Source of the DNA: Gammaproteobacteria bacterium
GTDB taxonomy: Bacteria > Pseudomonadota > Gammaproteobacteria > Enterobacterales > Alteromonadaceae
DNA: 64,000 nucleotides
NCBI GenBank assembly: GCA_018826295.1
Contig: JAHJZX010000035.1
Coordinates: 62,001 to 126,000, forward strand
Reading direction: 5' to 3'
The notes under the pieces: generated by a model
What the model saw: the letters and a program-made list of their open reading frames with translations, nothing else
Database searches by the model: none
Told to the model about the DNA's origin: nothing
Shown here: one piece after another, positions 9,350 through 18,038 of the stretch
Position numbering within the stretch: position 1 is the stretch's first letter
How the letters are laid out: each line of letters starts with the position of its first letter
Translations under genes and position numbers: made by a program

Positions 9350-9373
9350 ACGCTGCCAAATAAACCGGCCAGA

Positions 9374-10372
9374 CTAGCTTCGGGTTTTGCTCCAGATGGC
9401 CAATTGTTGCATCAACTGGCGCTCTTGCGCTGCCAGTGTACGTAAAGATGCGGCCAGAGGAGCAAAATCAGTATTGGTCTGTCTGGCTTTGCAGTACTGC
9501 ACCAGTTGCGACGCAAAGCCACGCCAGCCATCACCTATGGCTGTCATGTCGTTGGCCGCAGTGTGCAATAAGGGTTCATTTAGTTTATCTGCCGCTTCCT
9601 GTAAAAACGAGGCGTACATAAAGCGAAAGCCTGCTCCACCGGTGCCTATTTCTTCCTGCATCCGCACAATGTGAGTCAGATACAACCGGTTATATTTCAC
9701 AGCCGCCGGGTCCAGCTTGGCAATTTTATTCGCCAGATGCAAAATACCGCGCACGCCAATCCAGGGTAATGGCAAGCCGTCCAGTATACGGCTGGTAGCC
9801 TTAATACTTTGGCGGATCAACTGTGGCCAGTTTGGCTCGGCAGGTGTTTTGCCTAAGGTATACATTAGGCCTTTTGGGGCCAGCGCGCCTCTGGCAAAAC
9901 GCGCTTTAGTTAATGCAGCCGCGTCGCACTGCACCACGTCTTCAAACACAGGATCACTGATCAAGTAGTTGTCCTGTGCTTTGCCATATACCAGCAGGTT
10001 ATGCGCATTAAAATGAAACCGCATCTCAGAGGGAAAATAAGGTAACCAGAATACGCTGGTTTGCAGCCCTACCGCCTGTTGCTTAGCTAACGCCTGATCA
10101 AGCGCCTGTTGGCCTGCTTCGGCACTACCGAAACGCTGACTTTGTATCGCCAGCCCCAGCCGCTTATTCAGGGTATTTATAATATGTTTTGGTGGCATAC
10201 GATAGGCAATCAACGGCATACCATTGAGCTTTACAATCGGCAGATAAGCAAACGCCAGCGCCGATGACAAGCCAAACACCATCGGCTCGCTAATAGCAAA
10301 GCCAGCATTTGTCAGCAAACTGGACATGACACCGCTTTCGCAATGCGCACTTTGATGATGGATAAAAGTCAT
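9374..10372 (-). CDS. BtrH-like acyltransferase (BtrH N-terminal + DUF4872-like domain)
   Basis: 332-residue protein that begins FIHHQSAHCESGVMSSLL, with the His-Cys-Glu-Ser arrangement of the BtrH N-terminal (papain-like) domain, followed by the FGLSSALAFAYLP element. The second half (from about residue 180) resembles the DUF4872 extension of homologues in flexirubin/dialkylresorcinol clusters. In butirosin synthesis BtrH moves an acyl group from a carrier protein to the aminoglycoside. By analogy this enzyme could move the aryl polyene chain from ACP to the resorcinol hydroxyl. Function is inferred. It is the last gene of the minus-strand DarA/DarB block. Confidence 0.75.
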   Translation of the reverse strand: MTFIHHQSAHCESGVMSSLLTNAGFAISEPMVFGLSSALAFAYLPIVKLNGMPLIAYRMPPKHIINTLNKRLGLAIQSQRFGSAEAGQQALDQALAKQQAVGLQTSVFWLPYFPSEMRFHFNAHNLLVYGKAQDNYLISDPVFEDVVQCDAAALTKARFARGALAPKGLMYTLGKTPAEPNWPQLIRQSIKATSRILDGLPLPWIGVRGILHLANKIAKLDPAAVKYNRLYLTHIVRMQEEIGTGGAGFRFMYASFLQEAADKLNEPLLHTAANDMTAIGDGWRGFASQLVQYCKARQTNTDFAPLAASLRTLAAQERQLMQQLAIWSKTRS

Positions 10373-10385
10373 AGTATTCCTGTAG

Positions 10386-10790
10386 CTATGCGCTTTGCTG
10401 ATAGGCTTGAAGTTGCGCCAGCGGCACGGCCAATGCGTCGCTGTAACGTTGTAATATTTGCACTGACAAGCGCCGATAACGGCCCGGCTTAAAATGCCGC
10501 CGTATGCGCCAGCGCCAGAAGCCGCTGATCTGGCTTAAACCGGCTTCATCCAGCCGCGCCTGATACATCAAAAATGGCAGTGGTGACAATAGGCCCTGCT
10601 GCCATTGCTGATAGGCCTGCTCAGCTTGCTGCTGTAAGGTCTGAACCGCCAGGTTGGTTGCAAAGGCTTCCGTATCCCAGCCACTGCTTTGGCCCGGGGT
10701 ATAGCGGCCATCATCGGTGGTAACATACAACAATTTTTTGTGGCCACCATAGCTGCTACTGTCGTGTTGCGGCATCTCATTAAGTTTCAT
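10386..10790 (-). CDS. Conserved-looking hypothetical protein in the DAR block
   Basis: 134 residues, soluble, no signal peptide or membrane segment. Contains a glycine/aspartate stretch (YVTTDDGRYTPGQSSGWDTE), a glutamine-rich helix (LQQQAEQAYQQWQQGLLSPL) and a basic patch (GFWRWRIRRHFKPGRYRRL). I do not recognise the family. It overlaps the DarB-like gene upstream by 11 bp and lies 13 bp before the BtrH-like gene, so it is surely co-expressed with dialkylresorcinol functions. It may be an accessory or scaffold protein for them. Confidence 0.6.
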   Translation of the reverse strand: MKLNEMPQHDSSSYGGHKKLLYVTTDDGRYTPGQSSGWDTEAFATNLAVQTLQQQAEQAYQQWQQGLLSPLPFLMYQARLDEAGLSQISGFWRWRIRRHFKPGRYRRLSVQILQRYSDALAVPLAQLQAYQQSA

Positions 10791-11940
10791 GGCTAACCAC
10801 TTCTAACAACATAAAGGCGCTGGAGAAACGGCCGCTTTCCGGGATATAACACAAGATTTGTTCTCCAGGTTGTAAACGACCGCTGTGAAATAGTTCTTCC
10901 AGCATAATAAAAATGGACGCTGAGCCGGTGTTACCTTTAGTGGTCAGGTTAGTAAACCACTTGCTTTGCGGAATTACGAAGTCAATATTCTGCAGACCTT
11001 GCAGCAACCGATCGCGAAAGTATTCTGAGGAGTAGTGTGGTAAAAAATGATCAATCTGTTCACTTTGCAGAGGATGCTTTTGCAGTACCCGACGCAGTGC
11101 CTGCTCCACCGTTACCGGTACTATATTATCGTTCAGCAGTTTTACATCCTGCTTTACCGCCATTACTGATTGCGCCGCCCGGCTGTCAGCGTCAAAACGG
11201 GTCCAGCCTTGCAGGCCACTGTTGGTTTGCTCCGCCCCGGCGTACATACAGGCAGGCAATTGGTTAGCAAACGACATCACTTCTATCCAGTGCACGCGCA
11301 GGCTCAGGCCGTCGCTGGCCGGCTCATTTTGCAACCAGACCGCGCCGGCACCGTCAGACAGCATCCAGCGTAAGAAGTCTTTTTCAAACGCCAGTTCTGG
11401 CTGCTTACCAAGTTGCTCTAACTTCGCTTCTGCTTCGGCACTAAAGTTGCGGGCATGCATCATATTAGACGCCACTTCAGAGCCGCAGGCTACCGCATTA
11501 CGGCTGTTACCGCTGGCGACACTCATCCAGGCGTACTTCAAAGCGGTAATACCACAAAGACAGATACCCGCAGTGGCGACTACTTCACATGGTGGGTTGC
11601 CCAATTCACCATGCACCATAACCGCATGGTTAGGCATCAGTTGGTCTGGCGCTGAACTGCTGGCCGCTAAGCACTCAATACTGTTTAATTGCTCTGGCGT
11701 CCGACATAGCTTGCGAATCGCCGCCGCCGCCAGTTGAGCGTTATTTATAGCAGGTTCGCCACTGGCAGGATCAATAACATAATGACGCTGCTTAATACCA
11801 TTACTTCGCAGTATCAACCGTCTGGCGCGGGAAGGCTTGTCACCTACCAGACCCAGACGGTTTTCCATCTGCTCATTAGACACCGCATCAAATGGCAGCT
11901 CTGCTGCAATACGACTGATATAAACCGGGTGTGTCGACAT
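10780..11940 (-). CDS. darB: DarB-like ketosynthase III (dialkylresorcinol synthesis)
   Basis: 386-residue thiolase-fold condensing enzyme of the KAS III branch. Catalytic residues: Cys in VATAGICLCGITALKYA, His in DHFLPHYSSEYF and Asn in TKGNTGSASIF. In characterised systems DarB joins two fatty-acid-derived beta-keto units to a cyclohexanedione that DarA aromatises to a 2,5-dialkylresorcinol. The adjacent DarA-like gene (12000-12917) completes the pair, so the assignment rests on both sequence and context. It is transcribed away from the ape genes. The gene symbol is assigned by family and context. Confidence 0.82.
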   Translation of the reverse strand: MSTHPVYISRIAAELPFDAVSNEQMENRLGLVGDKPSRARRLILRSNGIKQRHYVIDPASGEPAINNAQLAAAAIRKLCRTPEQLNSIECLAASSSAPDQLMPNHAVMVHGELGNPPCEVVATAGICLCGITALKYAWMSVASGNSRNAVACGSEVASNMMHARNFSAEAEAKLEQLGKQPELAFEKDFLRWMLSDGAGAVWLQNEPASDGLSLRVHWIEVMSFANQLPACMYAGAEQTNSGLQGWTRFDADSRAAQSVMAVKQDVKLLNDNIVPVTVEQALRRVLQKHPLQSEQIDHFLPHYSSEYFRDRLLQGLQNIDFVIPQSKWFTNLTTKGNTGSASIFIMLEELFHSGRLQPGEQILCYIPESGRFSSAFMLLEVVSHET

Positions 11941-11999
11941 TAAATTCCCTTCAACTCAAATTTTTACTCGGGTTTACTACATTGTTACCCTAAACGCTC

Positions 12000-12917
12000 T
12001 TACTCACCGGAGGGGGCTGCAAAGTACCGCTTTTGCGCGGCAATGCGCCTTTTAGTCAGTGGCGCCAGCAATTTTTTTACCAGTGCTGTAACCGGTACAA
12101 CCGTGACAATCAGCGTCAGTAAAAAACAGACATACAGCATTAAACCGGCTTTTCGCCGCCGGCTATGCTCTGGTCCCAGCTTGTGCAACAAGCGCGCCCA
12201 GATGCTGAAGCTATGATTACCGACCCGTTCGCTGGCAATTAACTTTTCATTGATTGTTACGGCCTGCAAGCCCTGCAACATCGTTGCGGTAATGGCCCTG
12301 TTATCGGCCTGCAAACGCTGTTTAATCCGCTCACCAAACCGGCTGGCATCGACAATGTCCTGCTCGCTGATACCAGCTTTAGGTAGCCAGCGTTTTGCCT
12401 GTTGCTTGCCGGTAAACATCCACATTGGTGTAGCAAGAAAACTGGCCGCGCTGCCGCATTTATCAACCAGCGCAATATTATCAACTAAGCGTGCCTGCAG
12501 CCGTTGTAAATGCGCCTTTACTTTTTCTTGTGCCATCAGCCACATGTTGCGACAGCCTATCAGTGTTACGACCGGTGTATCAGCAAACAACTGTGTGGCC
12601 AGAGGGCTTTGCAAAAAGCTGCTTACCGGTAAAGACGGCGCTAAAAACCAAACCTGATAGGCCAGAATGATTAGGTCGTATTTATCTGCCAGTGGCGTAC
12701 CAGGGGCTTGCAGCGGTTGTGGGATCTGCAAAACGGTTTCCGGGAACACGGTGAAAAATCGCACAAACGGCCAGGGAAACGGATAAGGCGTCGCAGGTTG
12801 CAGCGCCAGAAAGTCCAACTGAATATCTGCTTGCTGCTGCAAAGGCGCGCAGACGGACGCTACCAGCCGATTAAGCTGACCGGTTTGTGAGTAATGAATG
12901 ACCAATACTTTGCGCAT
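12000..12917 (-). CDS. darA: DarA-like flavodoxin-fold dialkylresorcinol aromatase
   Basis: 305 residues. The N-terminal flavodoxin-like fold begins MRKVLVIHYSQTGQLNRLV, the FMN-binding SxTGxxxRL element of the DarA (dialkylresorcinol condensing enzyme) family. ILAYQVWFLAPSLPV and VTLIGCRNMWLMAQEKV follow. A C-terminal membrane segment (LMLYVCFLLTLIVTVVPVTAL) anchors it. Predicted to aromatise the DarB product to a resorcinol. It is the first gene of the minus-strand block; the intergenic region to apeC (170 bp) is a divergent promoter region. Confidence 0.82.
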   Translation of the reverse strand: MRKVLVIHYSQTGQLNRLVASVCAPLQQQADIQLDFLALQPATPYPFPWPFVRFFTVFPETVLQIPQPLQAPGTPLADKYDLIILAYQVWFLAPSLPVSSFLQSPLATQLFADTPVVTLIGCRNMWLMAQEKVKAHLQRLQARLVDNIALVDKCGSAASFLATPMWMFTGKQQAKRWLPKAGISEQDIVDASRFGERIKQRLQADNRAITATMLQGLQAVTINEKLIASERVGNHSFSIWARLLHKLGPEHSRRRKAGLMLYVCFLLTLIVTVVPVTALVKKLLAPLTKRRIAAQKRYFAAPSGE

Positions 12918-13008
12918 GAGATCACAGCCTGCGTGATATTTTTAAACAGCGGATTTTGCACGCTAACGCCAGTAAGGGTCAATCAAATAAAACAGTAGGT
13001 TTTTTTAT

Positions 13009-13038
13009 TTTACTTTGGCCCGGCTCTTTATATATGAT
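13009..13038 (+). promoter_or_regulatory. Candidate sigma-70 promoter for the ape operon
   Basis: TTTACT at 13009-13014 and TATGAT at 13033-13038 are separated by 18 bp, about 50 bp before apeC, in the only sizeable gap (12918-13087) between the divergent DarA block and the plus-strand ape genes. Both hexamers are close to consensus. Downstream genes overlap or nearly touch as far as 30369, so this may drive the whole right half. No regulator gene is visible in the cluster. Confidence 0.5.
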
Positions 13039-13087
13039 ACGCCGTTTTTAGTGGCGAAATTCGTAACCTGCCGGGTAGTAACTTGTG

Positions 13088-13789
13088 ATGGAATTTTTCT
13101 TAACCGACTGGGCGGTATGGACGCCGGAATTAACCCTGGACGACGCAAGTTTGATCGCTGCGCCCGAGCTGACTCAGGTGCCGGCAATGACCCGCCGCCG
13201 TTTAAGTAAGCTGACTAAGCTAACCTTTGACGTCGCTTTGCAACTGCAAGCGTCTGACAATACGCCTGCAGCGCAACAACAGCTAAGTACTATCTTTGCA
13301 TCCCGCCACGGCGATCTGCATAAAACTCTGGGCTTGCTGCAACAGGTAGCACAACAGGAAGAATTGTCACCAACGCAATTTGCTTTGTCAGTGCACAATG
13401 CCATTATTGGTCAGTTAAGTTTATTCAGCCAAAACCGCGCTGACAGCAACGCTATTGCCGCCGGAGCTGACAGCCTGCACTATGCGGTGCTGGAAGCGGC
13501 CGCACGGCTGCAAACCGAAGCCGACCTCGATCAGGTGCTGGTGCTGTATGCAGACGAACCGGTACCGCAAGTGTATCAGCCATTTTGCCGCGATCCGGCA
13601 CAGCCGGTAGCGCTGGCGTTGTTGCTTAGCCGCAGTCAGGGCGAAAAAGTCTGCTTTAGCCGCCACAGTGCACCGGCGCAGCAGGCGTCTGAGCAACAGA
13701 CGCTGCAATTGCTACCCTGGCTGCAGCAGCAGTGCCACGCTGTGAGTATTGCAGGTCGTCAATGCCAGTGGCAGTGGCAACGGGGCTGA
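13088..13789 (+). CDS. apeC: Aryl-polyene chain-length factor-like ketosynthase partner
   Basis: About 233 residues, Ketoacyl-synt_2 type. It contains the truncated synthase core with QFALSVHNAIIGQLSLF, where Asn-Ala replaces the Cys of active enzymes, then ADSLHYAVLEAAARL and a short C-terminal region. In E. coli and Xenorhabdus systems ApeC forms an inactive partner of the elongating ketosynthase ApeO. First gene of a long plus-strand operon in the same order as E. coli apeC-R. An in-frame GTG one codon upstream (13085) is an alternative start; no strong ribosome site is seen for either. Confidence 0.82.
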   Translation: MEFFLTDWAVWTPELTLDDASLIAAPELTQVPAMTRRRLSKLTKLTFDVALQLQASDNTPAAQQQLSTIFASRHGDLHKTLGLLQQVAQQEELSPTQFALSVHNAIIGQLSLFSQNRADSNAIAAGADSLHYAVLEAAARLQTEADLDQVLVLYADEPVPQVYQPFCRDPAQPVALALLLSRSQGEKVCFSRHSAPAQQASEQQTLQLLPWLQQQCHAVSIAGRQCQWQWQRG

Positions 13790-13792
13790 TAA

Positions 13793-14554
13793 ATGCAAAC
13801 ACTGAATCACTGGTATCGCATTTTGGCCACCGGCTTTTGTTTTATTGCCTTTGGTGTCGGCGGCATCATCCTGTCGCTCACCGTCTTGCCATTGCAGCGC
13901 TGCATTATCCGTGATGCTGAACAGCGCAAACGTCGCGCCCGCCATACGGTGCATGTCACTTTTCGCAGCTTTATCAAGTTGATGCAGTGGGTACAGATCT
14001 TTAATTTTGATTTTACTGCTCAGCAAACGCTGCGCCAGGCGCGAGGTCAGATTATTATTGCTAACCACCCCAGTCTGATTGATGTGGTGGCCTTAATCGC
14101 CATGACGCCTAACGCCGATTGCGTGGTAAAAGCGCAGCTGTTTCGCAACCCCTTTATGCGCGGTGTGATCAGCAGTACCGGCTATATCAGCAATGCTGAT
14201 CCGGACCAGCTGCTGGATGATTGCGCGGCGTCACTGGCCCGGGGCAACAACCTGATTATTTTTCCGGAAGGCACACGTAGCAAGCCCGGCCAGCCGCTGC
14301 AGTTTCAGCGCGGCGCAGCCAATATAGCGCTGCGTTCGGGCTGTGATTATCTGGCACTGCGCATCAGTTGCCAGCCCAGCACCCTGACCAAAGAAGAACA
14401 CTGGTATAATGTGCCTAAGCGTAAGCCAACTTTGGCTATTCACTATATTAAACCGATAGCGGTGCATAGCTACCGTAATCTGTCGTCCCCTTCGCTGGCT
14501 GCCAGACAGCTGACAAGGGATTTGCAAAGTTTTTATCAGCAGGTATTGAGTTAA
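13793..14554 (+). CDS. apeD: PlsC-like acyltransferase of the aryl-polyene cluster
   Basis: 253-residue 1-acylglycerol-3-phosphate acyltransferase-like protein. An N-terminal membrane segment (ILATGFCFIAFGVGGIILSL) precedes the HX4D block (ANHPSLIDVVALIA) and FPEGTRSKPGQPLQF. Expected to transfer an acyl or aryl-polyene chain to a lipid acceptor on the cytoplasmic face of the inner membrane; the acceptor is not known from sequence. Three bases after apeC and three before apeE. Confidence 0.88.
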   Translation: MQTLNHWYRILATGFCFIAFGVGGIILSLTVLPLQRCIIRDAEQRKRRARHTVHVTFRSFIKLMQWVQIFNFDFTAQQTLRQARGQIIIANHPSLIDVVALIAMTPNADCVVKAQLFRNPFMRGVISSTGYISNADPDQLLDDCAASLARGNNLIIFPEGTRSKPGQPLQFQRGAANIALRSGCDYLALRISCQPSTLTKEEHWYNVPKRKPTLAIHYIKPIAVHSYRNLSSPSLAARQLTRDLQSFYQQVLS

Positions 14555-14556
14555 CT

Positions 14557-14814
14557 ATGGACGCTTTAAAACACGAATTAAAACAACTGATCATCGAAAC
14601 GCTGGAGCTGGAAGATATTACCGCCGCAGATATAGAAGATGATGCCCCCTTGTTTGGTGACGGCCTCGGGCTGGATTCAATCGATGCCTTAGAACTGGGT
14701 CAGGCGTTAAAGAAAAAATACCAGATTAAACCAGACGCCAACGCCGAACAGAATAAGCAGCACTTCGCCAGCATCAGCAATCTGGCGCTTTATGTGCAGC
14801 AACAGCAGCAGTAA
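14557..14814 (+). CDS. apeE: Acyl carrier protein ApeE-like
   Basis: 85-residue ACP. The phosphopantetheine serine sits in LGLDSIDALELGQALKKKY. An acidic stretch (EDITAADIEDDAPLFGDG) precedes it. Carries the starter or growing polyene. Tandem with apeF 15 bp downstream, as in other aryl-polyene clusters where two ACPs lie side by side. Which of the pair is loaded by ApeH and which by the elongating enzymes cannot be told from sequence. Confidence 0.9.
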   Translation: MDALKHELKQLIIETLELEDITAADIEDDAPLFGDGLGLDSIDALELGQALKKKYQIKPDANAEQNKQHFASISNLALYVQQQQQ

Positions 14815-14828
14815 CCGGAGCTATAACA

Positions 14829-15077
14829 ATGAAAACAAAACAAGACATCTTTGCCGTTTTACAACAACTGATGGTAAAGGAATTTGAACTGGATCCCGAG
14901 CAGGTACAGCTTGATGCCCACCTGTACGAAGATCTGGATCTGGACAGCATTGATGCCGTTGATCTGGTTGTAAAACTGCGTGAATTGACCGGCAAAAAAA
15001 TTGAGCCGGATGCCTTTAAAGCCGTACGCACAGTGGCAAACGTGGTAGACGAAGTATACGCCCTGATCGACGCCTGA
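14829..15077 (+). CDS. apeF: Acyl carrier protein ApeF-like
   Basis: 82-residue ACP, second of the tandem pair. Attachment serine in YEDLDLDSIDAVDLVVKLRE. Good upstream site (CCGGAGCTATAAC). Its stop overlaps the start of apeG (TGATG), so the two are coupled. Family resemblance is to canonical AcpP-like carriers, and the order E-F-G is conserved with E. coli. Confidence 0.9.
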   Translation: MKTKQDIFAVLQQLMVKEFELDPEQVQLDAHLYEDLDLDSIDAVDLVVKLRELTGKKIEPDAFKAVRTVANVVDEVYALIDA

Positions 15078-15628
15078 TGCTGCAGCATCGATTGGTTAAA
15101 GTGCTGTTGCAACTTGCACTGCTGGCTTACCCATTTTATATCTGGTGGGCGGTCAGTCACTGGCATCCGGCAGCAGCCTTAACGCCGCTGGCGCTGATAG
15201 CACTGGTGAAGGCGATATTTGGCCAAAGCCCGTGGTCACAGCGCGGCTTCTTTTTGCTTAGCGCGGTAATACTGTTGGCTGCCAGTGTGTTGGGTAAAGC
15301 CGAGCAAGCCATGTTGTATTACCCGGTATGGGTAAATGGCGGCATGTTAGCGCTGTTTGGCTGGTCGTTGTGTTATCCGCCGACGGTAGTCGAGCGGCTG
15401 GCGCGTTTGGTAGAAGGTGAGCTGGACGCCAAAGGCGTGGCTTATACCCGTAAAGTAACTCAGGTCTGGTGCGGTTTTTTTCTGTTAAACGGCGCCATAG
15501 CAGCACTCACTGCCTGGTGGGGCGACTGGGATCTGTGGGTGTTATACAACGGCTTTATTGCCTATCTGCTGATGGGCTTATTAATGGCAGCAGAATGGCT
15601 GGTACGACGTCGTGTTAGAGCTACGTAA
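15077..15628 (+). CDS. apeG: Integral membrane protein ApeG-like
   Basis: 183 residues with four or five hydrophobic segments: LVKVLLQLALLAYPFYIWWA, AALTPLALIALVKAI, GFFLLSAVILLAASVLG, a central YPVWVNGGMLALFGWSL, and a C-terminal pair ending LMGLLMAAEWLVRRR. Matches the COG4648 membrane proteins found between the ACP and AMP-ligase genes of aryl-polyene clusters. Function unknown; perhaps a docking or transport component at the inner membrane. It overlaps apeH by 17 bp. Confidence 0.8.
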   Translation: MLQHRLVKVLLQLALLAYPFYIWWAVSHWHPAAALTPLALIALVKAIFGQSPWSQRGFFLLSAVILLAASVLGKAEQAMLYYPVWVNGGMLALFGWSLCYPPTVVERLARLVEGELDAKGVAYTRKVTQVWCGFFLLNGAIAALTAWWGDWDLWVLYNGFIAYLLMGLLMAAEWLVRRRVRAT

Positions 15629-16955
15629 TAACGTTTGGCAGCTTAGCTGGACATCGGCTGAGCAAACTATAGCGCTGGATAACCTCGGCCAACATTATAG
15701 CTATCAGAGCTGGTATCACAGTGTGCAACAGTGTTATCAGCACATCCTGCAGCAGGATGGTGACAATGTGTTGCTATACCAGCCAGACGGCCTGCAATTT
15801 AGTATCTGGCTGGTGGCACTGGCAATGGCCGGCAAGCATATAGTGCTGTCTGCCGATGGCCAACCGGCAACACTGGCACTGGCAACACATCATTGTGACT
15901 GGCAGGCCCGGCAAACATTTAGCGGCGTTGCAGACATAACAACAGCCCCGGCAAAGTTGCAGTTGCAATTAAGCGTGCAGTGCCGGTTGAGTTTTTTTAC
16001 CTCGGGCTCCAGTGGCGCACCTAAGTTGATCAGCAAAAGTCTGTCACAGCTGCTGCGCGAAGTGCAGACACTGCAACAGCAGTTTGCTAGCCAGCTACAA
16101 CAGGCGACACTGGTTGCCGGCACCGTGTCAATGCAGCACATCTACGGCTTGTTGTTTCGCTTGTTGTGGCCACTGTGCGATAACCGGCCATTTTACGCTG
16201 AGCAGCTTAGTTATCTGGAACAATGGCAGGCGTTATTACAGCACCAGCAGCTGGTTTTTATCGCCAGCCCGGCGCATCTGGCCCGCTTTGATGATATCGC
16301 CACATTGGCAGCGCAAGCTGACAAAATCAGCGCGATTTTCAGCTCTGGTGGTGCTTTAGCCGATGCGGTGCCACTGCGCTACCAACAGGCACTGGGGCTG
16401 GTACCGACAGAAGTGTTCGGTAGTACTGAAACCGGTGGTATTGGTTTTCGCCAGCGTCTGCATAGTGACGGCCGGTGGCAGGCTTTTAACGGTGTCAGGC
16501 TGGACTGCGACGAGCGAGGTGCCTTAGTGCTGCAATCTCCGCATCTGCCGGATAGCAGTCCCTACCAGACCGAGGACAAAGTGCAGTTACTGCCGGACAA
16601 CGGCTTTATGTTACAAGGCCGGCTGGATCGCATAGTTAAACTGGAAGAAAAGCGCTTATCGCTGCCGGAACTGGAGCAGTTTTGTCAGCACAGTGAACTG
16701 GTTAGCGCAGCTGCGGCGCTGTTGTTGCAACAACCTAAGGTTCAGTTAGCCCTGGTCGTGGTGTTGTCAGCAGCTGGTCAGGCCGTATTACAGACGCAGG
16801 GCAAGCTGGCACTGAATCAGCTGTTAAAGCAGCACCTGCTGCAACGCTTTGAGCGGGTGTTACTGCCAAAGCGGTTTCGTTATTTAACGGCGCTGCCGTA
16901 CAATGCGCAGGGTAAATTACCGCGCGCGCAACTGGAGGCACTGTTTTTGCCATGA
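15612..16955 (+). CDS. apeH: AMP-dependent acyl-ACP ligase (starter activation)
   Basis: 447-residue adenylate-forming enzyme. Core motif FFTSGSSGAPKLISKS corresponds to A3, VFGSTETGGIGFRQ to A5, and LQGRLDRIVKLEEKRLSLPE to A8. In the E. coli-type system ApeH activates the aryl starter (4-hydroxybenzoate) and loads it onto an ACP. Here the ammonia-lyase gene at 19002 suggests a cinnamate- or coumarate-type acid instead. GTG start overlapping apeG. Somewhat shorter than typical acyl-CoA synthetases (500+), as usual for this subfamily. Confidence 0.85.
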   Translation: MLELRNNVWQLSWTSAEQTIALDNLGQHYSYQSWYHSVQQCYQHILQQDGDNVLLYQPDGLQFSIWLVALAMAGKHIVLSADGQPATLALATHHCDWQARQTFSGVADITTAPAKLQLQLSVQCRLSFFTSGSSGAPKLISKSLSQLLREVQTLQQQFASQLQQATLVAGTVSMQHIYGLLFRLLWPLCDNRPFYAEQLSYLEQWQALLQHQQLVFIASPAHLARFDDIATLAAQADKISAIFSSGGALADAVPLRYQQALGLVPTEVFGSTETGGIGFRQRLHSDGRWQAFNGVRLDCDERGALVLQSPHLPDSSPYQTEDKVQLLPDNGFMLQGRLDRIVKLEEKRLSLPELEQFCQHSELVSAAAALLLQQPKVQLALVVVLSAAGQAVLQTQGKLALNQLLKQHLLQRFERVLLPKRFRYLTALPYNAQGKLPRAQLEALFLP

Positions 16956-17308
16956 CAAAGTTATTACCAACGCTGACGGTGCTTAGCCAAACAGAGCAGC
17001 AGATTAGCTTATTGCTGGATATCAGTGCTGATATTCACTGGTTTGCCGGTCATTTTCCTGACGCGCCGGTACTGCCGGGCGTAGCCCAACTAGACTGGGC
17101 GGTGCACTTCAGCCGGCAGTACTTTGCTCCGTTGCAGCAGCTACAGGCGGTTGAAGTGCTGAAGTTTCAGCAGATGATCAGACCGGGGCAGCAACTGCTG
17201 TTAACGCTGGAACATACTGCAGAACACACATCCTTGTTCAGTTACAGCCGTAATGATGAAAAGGTGGCGTCTGGCCGTTTAAAATGGAGCCTGACAAGCG
17301 ATGCGTAA
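16952..17308 (+). CDS. apeI: 3-hydroxyacyl-ACP dehydratase ApeI-like
   Basis: 118-residue hot-dog protein. DIHWFAGHFPDAPVLPGVAQ contains the FabZ/FabA-like catalytic His in GHFPxxPVxPGV. Together with ApeP (26735) it would form or support the dehydratase activity that introduces each trans double bond of the polyene. Overlaps apeH by 4 bp and the glycosyltransferase gene by 8 bp. Confidence 0.88.
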   Translation: MTKLLPTLTVLSQTEQQISLLLDISADIHWFAGHFPDAPVLPGVAQLDWAVHFSRQYFAPLQQLQAVEVLKFQQMIRPGQQLLLTLEHTAEHTSLFSYSRNDEKVASGRLKWSLTSDA

Positions 17309-18038
17309 CTGCTTTTTGATACCAATTTACAACCATCATGAAACCATAGCGGCAACGGTGGCGGCCTTGTTACCTTATCAATTACCGCTGATTATTGTCG
17401 ATGACGGCTCGGATACCGCCACCAAACAAGTGCTGGCGCAACTGGCACAGCAGTACCCGTCAGTGCAGTTGCTAACGCTGGCCGAAAATGGCGGCAAAGG
17501 CGCGGCCGTAAGCGCCGGCTTGCGGCATGCTCTGGCAGCCGGCTTTAGCCATGCGCTGCAAATTGACGCCGATGGTCAGCACGACACTCAGGATATACCC
17601 GCATTTTGGCAGTTATCAGCACAACAGCCACTGGCGCTGATCAGCGGCGCGCCGTTATATGACGACTCTATGCCGCGCAGCCGTCGTATTGGCCGGCATA
17701 TAACGCATTTTTGGGTACATATTGAAACCCTGTCCCGTGATATCAAAGATTCTATGCTGGGCTTGCGGGTGTATCCGCTGGCCGCTACTGTCGCCCTGTT
17801 GGACAGGGTAAAACTGGGACAGCGAATGGATTTTGATATTGAAATTATGGTGCGGTTGTACTGGCAAGCTGTGCCGGTGCAGTTTATTCCAACCAAAGTG
17901 GTGTACCCACAAGGTGGCCGCTCGCACTTTAATCTGCTGCGTGACAACTGGTTGATCAGCAAAATGCACACCCGGCTGTTTTTTGGCATGTTATGGCGCG
18001 CACCCGTACTGCTGTGGCGTAAATGGCAACGAATATGA
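17301..18038 (+). CDS. apeJ1: Family 2 glycosyltransferase (N-terminal half of ApeJ)
   Basis: 245 residues, GT-A fold. Motifs FLIPIYNHHETIAATVAALL at the N-terminus, IIVDDGSD with the nucleotide-sugar Asp, and LQIDADGQHDTQDI with the metal-binding DxD-like DAD. In E. coli ApeJ is described as a single glycosyltransferase-acyltransferase protein; here the two functions are separate overlapping genes. Likely adds a sugar, or a glycosyl-phosphate acceptor, to the lipid anchor of the aryl polyene. Overlaps the next gene by 16 bp. The symbol with suffix is my label for the split gene. Confidence 0.8.
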   Translation: MRNCFLIPIYNHHETIAATVAALLPYQLPLIIVDDGSDTATKQVLAQLAQQYPSVQLLTLAENGGKGAAVSAGLRHALAAGFSHALQIDADGQHDTQDIPAFWQLSAQQPLALISGAPLYDDSMPRSRRIGRHITHFWVHIETLSRDIKDSMLGLRVYPLAATVALLDRVKLGQRMDFDIEIMVRLYWQAVPVQFIPTKVVYPQGGRSHFNLLRDNWLISKMHTRLFFGMLWRAPVLLWRKWQRI

